From assembly GCA_037131735.1 (NCBI GenBank), contig JBAXQM010000006.1:1-64000 (forward strand): a stretch of DNA of 64,000 bases. The letters run 5' to 3'. The position numbers were made by a program, and so were the translations under genes. This document shows, one piece after another, positions 33,813 through 40,487 of the stretch (its first letter is position 1; the number at the start of each line of letters is the position of its first letter). Below the pieces are notes generated by a model. That model was not told the DNA's origin. It saw only the letters and a list, made by a program, of their open reading frames with translations, and ran no database searches. This DNA comes from CAIUPE01 sp037131735. GTDB lineage: Bacteria > Pseudomonadota > Alphaproteobacteria > Rhizobiales > Beijerinckiaceae.

Positions 33813-35041
33813 GCGATCGGCGTCGCATCGTCATTATTGGTGCAGGCGAGTGCGGCACGCGTGCGGCACTCGCTCTTCGCGAAGATGGATATGATGGCGC
33901 AATTGATCTGATTAATGGTGAAGTGGCGGATCCTTATGAAAGGCCGCCGCTTTCCAAGCTGGGTCCCGACGAATTGGTGTTAAAGCCGATTATGGGTTCA
34001 GAGAGGTTCGCCTCTGAAAACATCACGCTTCATCGTGATCAGCGTGCCGTTCAAATTGATCGGCACACGAAGACGGTAACTCTCTCAAATGGCGATAGCC
34101 TATCTTATGATCGCCTCGTCCTCGCAACGGGCGCGCGTCCGCGCAAATTCACGGTTGATGGACTTGAGCGTAGTGATGTTAGGGTCTTAAGAACCTTTAC
34201 TGATGCGAAGGCTCTTTATGAGGAACTCAAGCCGTGGTGTCGCTTAACGATTATTGGTGGCGGTTTTATCGGATTGGAATTGGCTGCGGCCGCACGCCAA
34301 CGGGACGTCATAACGACAGTCATTGAAGCAGCGCCATGCTTGCTCGCTCGTGCCGTTCCTGCAGTGATCGCTGCGCGTATTGAAGCGCGCCATCGTGCAG
34401 CCGGCGTCAATTTTCATATCGGGAAATCGATATCATCGATTAATTCTACCCGTGTTATCACTCTGTCCGATGGCGTTGAAATCTCGAGCGATGTGATTGT
34501 CGCGGGTATTGGTTCGGCGCCGAATATAGAATTAGCCGCAGCCGCAGGGCTGTCGATCGATAATGGCATTGCGGTTGATGAACATCTCCGCACATCCGAT
34601 CCCGATATTTTTGCCGCCGGTGATTGCTGCTCCTTTCCTCATCCGCTTTATGGCCAAAAGCGCATGAGGTTTGAGAGTTGGCGTGCGGCGCAAGAGCAGG
34701 GGGCGTATGTCGCGCGCGCCGTATTGGGCACGACAGAACCCTATAGCGCGGTGCCTTGGTTCTGGTCTGATCACTATGATCTTTCCCTGCAAATTGCAGG
34801 TATGCCTTCTGAGGGCACAAAGACCGTCACGCGATCAATAGATGAAGAGTGTGTTCTTCTCTTTCATTTTGATGAGGCAGGGCGACTTGTTGCGGCAAGC
34901 GGTATCGGTCCGGGTAATCGCATCGCGCGCGATATTCGTCTTTCAGAAATGCTGATCGACAAGCGCAGTCACCCGAGCGAAGCCGCTCTGGCTGATCCGT
35001 CTGTCACACTGAAATCAATTTTATCATCCGCATCAAGCTAA
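33809..35041 (+). CDS. mocF: FAD-dependent ferredoxin reductase (MocF-like)
   Basis: A 410-residue flavoprotein of the rubredoxin/ferredoxin reductase group. It has an FAD-binding GAGECGTRAA near residue 12, an NAD-binding GGGFIGLELAAAAR around 149-163, the ADPDIFAAGDC-type FAD block (DIFAAGDCCSFPHP) and a C-terminal reductase domain of about 85 residues with WFWSDHYDLSLQIAG. It passes electrons from NAD(P)H to the Rieske ferredoxin. MocF has this role in the R. leguminosarum model. Coupled to iolG by a four-base overlap; it is the last gene of this unit and converges on another dehydrogenase gene nine bases away. Confidence 0.88.
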   Translation: MSDRRRIVIIGAGECGTRAALALREDGYDGAIDLINGEVADPYERPPLSKLGPDELVLKPIMGSERFASENITLHRDQRAVQIDRHTKTVTLSNGDSLSYDRLVLATGARPRKFTVDGLERSDVRVLRTFTDAKALYEELKPWCRLTIIGGGFIGLELAAAARQRDVITTVIEAAPCLLARAVPAVIAARIEARHRAAGVNFHIGKSISSINSTRVITLSDGVEISSDVIVAGIGSAPNIELAAAAGLSIDNGIAVDEHLRTSDPDIFAAGDCCSFPHPLYGQKRMRFESWRAAQEQGAYVARAVLGTTEPYSAVPWFWSDHYDLSLQIAGMPSEGTKTVTRSIDEECVLLFHFDEAGRLVAASGIGPGNRIARDIRLSEMLIDKRSHPSEAALADPSVTLKSILSSASS

Positions 35042-35049
35042 GCGCGTAT

Positions 35050-36207
35050 TCACCTTAAAGAGGGTGGACGCGCATCCGTCCATTGACCGCCATTTTTGTG
35101 GGAGTCGACAGCCGCTTTGATGGCCGCAATCGAGCGCAGGCCATCAACAGCCGTTGGGAATGACAGCGCATGGCTGTCTGGAGCGCGACCGTCCTTTTTC
35201 GCCGTAATCGCCTCAGCAAGGTCGAGATAGATATTTGAAATAGCAGTGGTGAAACCTTCAGGGTGGCCGATGGTGACGCGCGTTGCTCGTGCGGCTTCTG
35301 GCGATTGTCCTGAGCTGCCACGCTCAATGATTTGCGTGCGCCCATTCAAAGGTGTGTAGAAGAGTTGGTTCGGCCATTCTTGTGTCCAGCGTAAGCCGCC
35401 AGTTTCGCCATAGACTTCGATGTTGAAACCATGCATGCGGCCCACCGCCACTGAGCTCGTCCAGAGCCGCACGAGCGCGCCGCCATCCATGCGGATCGAT
35501 ACCCACGCATCATCTTCGAGCGTGCGGCTTGAAAGAACCGACGCAAAGCTCGCCGATAATTCTTTGGCATCTTGTCCGGCAACGAAGCTTGCCAAATGAA
35601 GCGCATGAATACCGCAATCAGCAAATTGCGCCGAGATACCCGCTTGCGCCGGATCGTAACGCCACCGGACACGCGGGTTATCGGCATCAGCCGCATCAGC
35701 GTGAAAGCCATGGGCAAATTCAGTGCGGATCAATCGAATTTTGCCGAGGTCGCCGCGTTTGATCATCGCACGCATTTCGCGCACAAGCGGGTAACCGCTA
35801 TAGCCGTAGTTTACAGCACAGAGCGTGCCCGTCCGTTTGGCGGTCGCAGCAATCTCTTCAGCTTCTTCAACCGTCACCGTCATCGGCTTTTCGCAGAGCA
35901 CCGCGATGCCCGCTTCTAAGAATGCTTTTGTGATTTCAAAATGCGTTGAGTTTGGTGTCGCAATGGTGACGAGGTCAATGCGGTCCGCGCGCGTCTTCTC
36001 GCCCTGCAACATCTCTTTCCAATCGCCATAAGCGCGGTCGGACGCTATCCCTAAACGTTGTGCATAGTCGCGCCCCCGGGCGGGATCAGCGTCAAGCGCG
36101 CCAGCTTTGAAGACAAAGTGCCCATCCATGGCCGTCGCGATGCGATGGGCCGGTCCAATCTGACTGCCTTCACCCCCACCAATCATGCCCCAATTCAACG
36201 CTTTCAT
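35050..36207 (-). CDS. Gfo/Idh/MocA family dehydrogenase, third of the island
   Basis: A 385-residue dehydrogenase: Rossmann motif GMIGGGEGSQIGPAHR, lysine motif LCEKPMTVTVEEA, and a catalytic block SAQFADCGIHALHLASF with the histidine. The GGGEGSQIGPAHR start and length fit the group often found in rhizobial inositol clusters and described as scyllo-inositol or related cyclitol dehydrogenases. I start it at the ATG at 36207, with GGTGGAG upstream; the GTG at 36213 is an alternative. It is a single-gene unit converging on mocF. It may act on a stereoisomer or methylated inositol that IolG does not accept. Confidence 0.85.
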   Translation of the reverse strand: MKALNWGMIGGGEGSQIGPAHRIATAMDGHFVFKAGALDADPARGRDYAQRLGIASDRAYGDWKEMLQGEKTRADRIDLVTIATPNSTHFEITKAFLEAGIAVLCEKPMTVTVEEAEEIAATAKRTGTLCAVNYGYSGYPLVREMRAMIKRGDLGKIRLIRTEFAHGFHADAADADNPRVRWRYDPAQAGISAQFADCGIHALHLASFVAGQDAKELSASFASVLSSRTLEDDAWVSIRMDGGALVRLWTSSVAVGRMHGFNIEVYGETGGLRWTQEWPNQLFYTPLNGRTQIIERGSSGQSPEAARATRVTIGHPEGFTTAISNIYLDLAEAITAKKDGRAPDSHALSFPTAVDGLRSIAAIKAAVDSHKNGGQWTDARPPSLR

Positions 36208-36299
36208 AATCACTCCACCCCTGATCGAAGTTTGTTTAAAAAATCTCCGCTGAAGATGCCGATATGCGCATCAATGTCAAATTGCGGGGCCAAAAAAAC

Positions 36300-36590
36300 C
36301 TACTGAACGGGTTGGCCTGTCTCATCTTGAGGGTCGGTGCAATTAATGCCGGCAATAGGTCTTTGTTCATAGGGATTATGGGCATGCAGCGCCGCGCGCT
36401 CAGCGCATAAAGGAAAGGCCTTCGCAAGGGGCGTTGCTTTTGGCAGCGTTGTGCGGAGCGCTTGGGCGTGCGCTTCTTCTGTAAGCCAATCGTCGTGGCC
36501 TTCCCAATTCATCGCAAAGGCCATAGGCGCGCTAGGCAACAAAACCAAAAAGACGATGAGTGACATCACTTTAAGGTTACGAGGAACCAT
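36300..36590 (-). CDS. Small exported protein downstream of FTR1
   Basis: A 96-residue protein with an N-terminal hydrophobic stretch (VMSLIVFLVLLPSAPMAFA) that reads as a signal peptide cleaved near residue 26. The mature part of about 70 residues has two cysteines (C62 and C84), acidic patches (EGHDDWLTEEAH) and a histidine-rich middle, which might suit a metal or disulfide role. I start it at the ATG at 36590; an ATG at 36629 in frame would lengthen the leader. A terminator-like hairpin separates it from the FTR1 gene. No family recognised. Confidence 0.55.
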   Translation of the reverse strand: MVPRNLKVMSLIVFLVLLPSAPMAFAMNWEGHDDWLTEEAHAQALRTTLPKATPLAKAFPLCAERAALHAHNPYEQRPIAGINCTDPQDETGQPVQ

Positions 36591-36747
36591 TCGAAAACAT
36601 GCGTGCGATAGGGTCTGTTCGATTTTCATTTGGATGACTGTCGAAATATCTCTTTCACATAGACATTGAACAGACAGGGAGACCACGGGTCGACCCGATT
36701 GCCATTCGGATAGTTTGGTCCTTATCGCCCCTTCTGGCAAGGATATA

Positions 36748-36785
36748 GAAAAGCCGCCCCCTCGAGAAAAAAAGGGAGCGGCTTT
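36748..36785 (-). terminator. Hairpin terminator downstream of FTR1
   Basis: AAAGCCGC (36750-36757) pairs with GCGGCTTT (36778-36785), extended by a CCCCT/AGGGA stretch with one mismatch. On the minus strand it is followed by TTTTC, and on the plus strand by ATTTT. It lies 41 bases past the FTR1 stop. Confidence 0.6.
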
Positions 36786-36825
36786 ATTTTGGTTCGAAAT
36801 CTTTAAGTCATGCTATCCGCAAGGC

Positions 36826-37629
36826 TTAAGGTTGCGCTGGTGCCCTTCGGAATTGAAAAGCAGCAAACCCTGCCGCAGCCACGGCAAGAAGAACGAGCTG
36901 CGGAAGCAGAGCTTCGAGGGTCTTCTGAAAGCCAATCGAATAGAGAAGCGAAGGAATATTGATCGGGCTTTCCGGCAAGAGATGAGCTTCTTGCAGCTCA
37001 TGCAAGCCATCGCCGAGGAAACGGAACGCCATCACAAAGAGGAATGCCGATGTCACCACAAAGAGCGGGCGAAGCGGCAAACGCACCGTTAAAAGGCGCA
37101 TGGCGATAAAGATAAAGGCGAGGCCAATTGCCGCCACCACGAAGCCGGTCACGATCGCTGACGTCCATCCACCTTCTGCCTTTGTTAGCGCATGATAGAA
37201 CACGACCGTTTCTGCTCCTTCGCGAATAACTGAGAAGAAGGAGAGAACGCCAATGGCAAAGCCGGATTGTTTCGACTGTAACGCTTGGTCAGCATGATTA
37301 TGGATGTAAGCTTGCCAAGCACGTGGATCTTGTTTCACGAAGAGCCAGCCTGAAACGTAAATCATCAGACCTGCCGCTAACAACAACATCACGCTTTCAA
37401 GAAGCGCGCTCTGCTCTTCGCCCAGAAACGTTTCGATGATCATAGCGAGGCCGAAGCTTGCCGCTACACCGATCGCTGCGCCGATATAAAGCGATGAGAG
37501 ATGTTGGCGTGCGCCCGATTTCAAAAGATAGGCGATTAACGCGCTCAAAATCAAAATGACTTCCAGTCCTTCACGCAAAAGAATGGAAGCGGATTGGACA
37601 AACATTGTCCATGACTCGGTATCATACAT
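36826..37629 (-). CDS. FTR1-family iron permease
   Basis: A 267-residue membrane protein with seven predicted helices. Both REGxE iron motifs are present: R19-EGLE-23 and R136-EGAE-140. FTR1/EfeU proteins move ferric iron, or iron after oxidation, across the inner membrane. The usual partners EfeO and EfeB, or a P19-type periplasmic protein, are not next to it; only a small exported protein follows. I start it at the ATG at 37629 with AGGGGACA upstream; longer starts to 37707 lack a site and add a polar leader. The upstream AT-rich region (37720-37790) may hold an iron-responsive promoter, which I cannot resolve. Confidence 0.9.
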   Translation of the reverse strand: MYDTESWTMFVQSASILLREGLEVILILSALIAYLLKSGARQHLSSLYIGAAIGVAASFGLAMIIETFLGEEQSALLESVMLLLAAGLMIYVSGWLFVKQDPRAWQAYIHNHADQALQSKQSGFAIGVLSFFSVIREGAETVVFYHALTKAEGGWTSAIVTGFVVAAIGLAFIFIAMRLLTVRLPLRPLFVVTSAFLFVMAFRFLGDGLHELQEAHLLPESPINIPSLLYSIGFQKTLEALLPQLVLLAVAAAGFAAFQFRRAPAQP

Positions 37630-37841
37630 AGCAAATGTCCCCTGCATCACGACGGTCAAGGCGCCGCTGCCGTCGTCGGACCTATCACCGCAGTTTAAGA
37701 GCTTCAAATAAAATGAGCTTGCGAAGGGCCTAGTTTGAAAATTTTGTAAAGTAAAAACACATAAAATTGGCGTGATTTGAGATATATTCGGACGGTGAAG
37801 TCTTCAACGATTGTGTGATTTCGGGCCGAAAGGTTAGCACC

Positions 37842-38501
37842 TCACCATTTGAGGCAGGCTGTCTCAGTTGTGATGCCCGAGGCCTTCTCCGCCACACGCG
37901 CGGCCGTTCCGCTTGAACGGGCGGGATTGCGACGGATCGGATTTGGGAGGCTTGCCGTTAGGCGCGCGGCCTCGTCGGCAGTCAAATCGGCGGCCGATTT
38001 TTTGAAATAGAATTGCGCGGCAGCTTCAGCGCCAAATATGCCACGTCCCCATTCCGCAATGTTGAGATAGATCTCCATGACCCGCTTCTTGCCCCAAAGA
38101 AGATCAATCAAAAGGGCAAGCGGCAACTCGAGTGCTTTGCGGATATATGAGCGACCGGGCCAAAGATAGAGATTTTTGGCAACCTGCATTGAGAGTGTGG
38201 AAGCGCCGCGTGAAGGACCGCCGCGATCAGACAAGACCGATTGCAGCTCAACAAAGTCGACGCCCCAATGTGAACAGAAACGCTGGTCCTCTGCGGCGAT
38301 GACCGCTTTCGTTAGGGCGGGCGAGATCGACTCGATGGAGACCCACCGCCAGGCGGGAACGGTTCCGGTTACAAATTGACCTATGATGAGCGTGGAGGGG
38401 AGAGGAAAGATCCGTCCCCATATGAGGCTTATAACGAAAAGTGCCATGAGCGCCTGAAGGGCGATTTTAAAAAATCGAAAAAGGCGTCGAAAGAAGGGCA
38501 T
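37842..38501 (-). CDS. mtgA: Monofunctional peptidoglycan glycosyltransferase
   Basis: A 219-residue membrane-anchored glycosyltransferase (GT51) that polymerises lipid II into glycan chains at the periplasmic face. One N-terminal helix (about 12-32, FKIALQALMALFVISLIWG) precedes the catalytic domain with AAEDQRFCSHWGVDF (the first catalytic Glu), GASTLSMQVAKNLYLWPGRS and the EIYLNIAEWGRGIFGAEAAA block. It lacks a transpeptidase domain, as expected. A longer frame to 38561 adds a leader unlikely to be translated. The C-terminal RRNPARSSGTAARV is basic. It is a single gene, divergent from the unknown cassette that follows. Confidence 0.92.
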   Translation of the reverse strand: MPFFRRLFRFFKIALQALMALFVISLIWGRIFPLPSTLIIGQFVTGTVPAWRWVSIESISPALTKAVIAAEDQRFCSHWGVDFVELQSVLSDRGGPSRGASTLSMQVAKNLYLWPGRSYIRKALELPLALLIDLLWGKKRVMEIYLNIAEWGRGIFGAEAAAQFYFKKSAADLTADEAARLTASLPNPIRRNPARSSGTAARVAEKASGITTETACLKW

Positions 38502-38686
38502 GGATACGGGGACTCTTAAGCGCGAGCGCTCTTTAATAGAGGGGATGACGATGATCTGCAATTTTGAATATGAGAGCCCTTAGGGGGCGTGTCATATCCG
38601 CAGGGGTGGCTTTTCCTTGCCTTATTCATATTTTTAATCTTTTGTCTTACTTACGTCGTTAGTTAAGTTTTGTGTACTGGTGCGTA

Positions 38687-39217
38687 ATGGCCTTCGTCGT
38701 TTCGACATTCATCCTTGCTCTTTATCTCGCACTGCTCGTGCTTGCGCTGATTAGGCGAGGGAAAAACCTCACAAGCCGGTGGCTTTTCCTGTTGAGGGGA
38801 TTTTTTCCAAGCTGGCGCTTTTTTGATTCTCCCGGATATCAACCGCGTCTTTTTGTGCGCGCACTTTTGACGAATGAACAATGGAGCGACTGGGTTCAGT
38901 TCATTCCCCGCGCATCATTCAAATTATCGGATCTCTTTTTTAATCCCCAAAATAATATACGGATGACGGAACAGACATTAATTGATCATTTGTGTCTCGA
39001 TCTTCAAGCGCTTCCGGAGACCCAAAGTGCCGGGAGTCTTGTCTCCTATATGCTCACCGAAAACATTGCGGGCGATTTCATTCTCCGTCATGTCAATGAA
39101 AGTGAGATCAAAGCCTATCAATTCGAGATTCGCATGTTGCCCGGTCTAAACTTGGAAGACTCTGAGTCAGTTGTTTTGGTCTCACCAATCATTCATGAGA
39201 CGCTTCATGTCTTTTGA
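38687..39217 (+). CDS. Uncharacterised membrane-anchored protein, first gene of an unknown cassette
   Basis: A 176-residue protein with one N-terminal membrane helix (FVVSTFILALYLALLVLALI), then a basic stretch and a soluble domain of about 140 residues with FFDSPGYQPRLFVRALL, NEQWSDWVQFIPR and a regular alpha/beta look. A GTG at 38672 in frame would add five residues; no strong ribosome site is seen. It overlaps the next gene by 11 bases, so the two proteins are likely made together. I do not recognise a family. Base composition is lower in GC than the flanking mtgA. Confidence 0.7.
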   Translation: MAFVVSTFILALYLALLVLALIRRGKNLTSRWLFLLRGFFPSWRFFDSPGYQPRLFVRALLTNEQWSDWVQFIPRASFKLSDLFFNPQNNIRMTEQTLIDHLCLDLQALPETQSAGSLVSYMLTENIAGDFILRHVNESEIKAYQFEIRMLPGLNLEDSESVVLVSPIIHETLHVF

Positions 39218-39995
39218 AATCGCGAGCCGTCTATTTTGCTCATTTCTATCCTTGAGCCTTATCATTCAAACGATAGAATTTCTGACACTTTCAAGCTCGG
39301 CTGATGTTCGAACAAATTGGGCATGGTCGGTGCAACGCGGGGATCTTTCTCATGCAAGTAAGTTCATACGCGGATTTTTTGATTTCATTTTTCGTGACTC
39401 CGTTCACTCAACCCATCTCGTGCTTCGGCTTCTATTCGCCATGAGCCTTGTCTGGGGTGTAACTTTATTCTCAGGCATTTTTCTTTTTCTGAGTACGATT
39501 ATACTTCTTATTCGGTGGCGCGGCGCCTTTAATGGCGGTAGCGATTTCATGACGGTTTGCACCGTTACGGGCCTGCTCATTGTTGTAACGGCATCTCAGT
39601 TTGTCGATGAAGCGAAGGCGTGGACTGCGGCGCTTTGGTATGTAACGATCCATTCCATTACATCCTATTTCATGTCGGGAGCTGTGAAATTGTTGAATGG
39701 CCATTGGCGAAAGGGAGTGGCTCTTACTTATTTTCTTGATGGCGGTCTTTATGGACCACTCTCTGAAAACTCACTCTTTCGAAAGCCTTTGATTGCAATT
39801 CTGGCTTCTTGGTCATTTATACTCTGGGAAATGTCCTTTCCCCTCGTCCTCATCGATCAGCAATTAGCTGTGGGTTTCTGTGTCATCGCGTTCGTGTTCC
39901 ATCTACTCGTTTTTCGCTTCTTTGGTCTCAATCGCTTTGTTTGGGCTTGGACGGCGACTTTTCCCGCGATTATTTATTGTTCCGGTCAATTTTGA
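39207..39995 (+). CDS. HTTM-like multi-pass membrane protein of unknown function
   Basis: A 262-residue protein with about seven hydrophobic helices. The overall plan, with a helix-rich core containing TAALWYVTIHSITSYFMSGAVKLLNGHWRKG and later EMSFPLVLI, resembles HTTM domains (horizontally transferred transmembrane, related to vitamin K-dependent gamma-carboxylase), in which the tight Y-x-x-SGxxK-type helix is conserved. The resemblance is by pattern only. I start it at the ATG at 39207, overlapping the previous gene; an ATG at 39195 is possible. With the soluble-domain partner before it and a small soluble protein after it, it forms a three-gene cassette whose role is unknown. Confidence 0.65.
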   Translation: MSFEIASRLFCSFLSLSLIIQTIEFLTLSSSADVRTNWAWSVQRGDLSHASKFIRGFFDFIFRDSVHSTHLVLRLLFAMSLVWGVTLFSGIFLFLSTIILLIRWRGAFNGGSDFMTVCTVTGLLIVVTASQFVDEAKAWTAALWYVTIHSITSYFMSGAVKLLNGHWRKGVALTYFLDGGLYGPLSENSLFRKPLIAILASWSFILWEMSFPLVLIDQQLAVGFCVIAFVFHLLVFRFFGLNRFVWAWTATFPAIIYCSGQF

Positions 39996-40032
39996 TCTAG
40001 ATTCCTAGCCATGATTTTGTAAATCGAATGAT

Positions 40033-40467
40033 ATGGCAAAAACTCTCTCGCAAAATGCTCTATATGAACTCGTTGCTGATTTTGGCGAGGTCATTGGCAT
40101 TGGCTTGCGGCGTGATAGTCATCTATTGCGCGGTGTTGATGATCCCGTAAACTGGTTGAAGCTTGCCAATAATATCGGGCGTGATCGTGCGGCTAAATTG
40201 AAAAACAATTCAGTCGAACCGTCTTTTGCCGAAGTGCAACATCTAATCCATTGGCAGGTCAAAAATGCTCTCGATCACTTAAACGCAGAAATGACACCAA
40301 CGATTTGGCTTTGCCAAGCGGATGATGGTCAGGTTCTCGCGATTGAGGGGTGGGGCGATGCGATTGAGGTCGAACTTATCTTCCGCTTGATTGGAAGATA
40401 TCCCTCACGCGCCCATGCTTTGGATCAGATAAAACGTCTCTATGTTTTTGACGCCGATGATTTATGA
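40033..40467 (+). CDS. Uncharacterised small soluble protein, third gene of the cassette
   Basis: A 144-residue soluble protein, 37 bases after the HTTM-like gene. It starts MAKTLSQNALYELVADFGEV and is mainly helical in its first 95 residues, then has a short beta-rich part (PTIWLCQADDGQVLAIEGW) and a helical end. No signal peptide or membrane helix. One cysteine, C110 or thereabouts. I recognise no family. It converges on the dehydrogenase gene, 20 bases away. Its place suggests it works with the two membrane proteins. Confidence 0.65.
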   Translation: MAKTLSQNALYELVADFGEVIGIGLRRDSHLLRGVDDPVNWLKLANNIGRDRAAKLKNNSVEPSFAEVQHLIHWQVKNALDHLNAEMTPTIWLCQADDGQVLAIEGWGDAIEVELIFRLIGRYPSRAHALDQIKRLYVFDADDL

Positions 40468-40487
40468 TTGTCGATCTGGGTTAAAAG

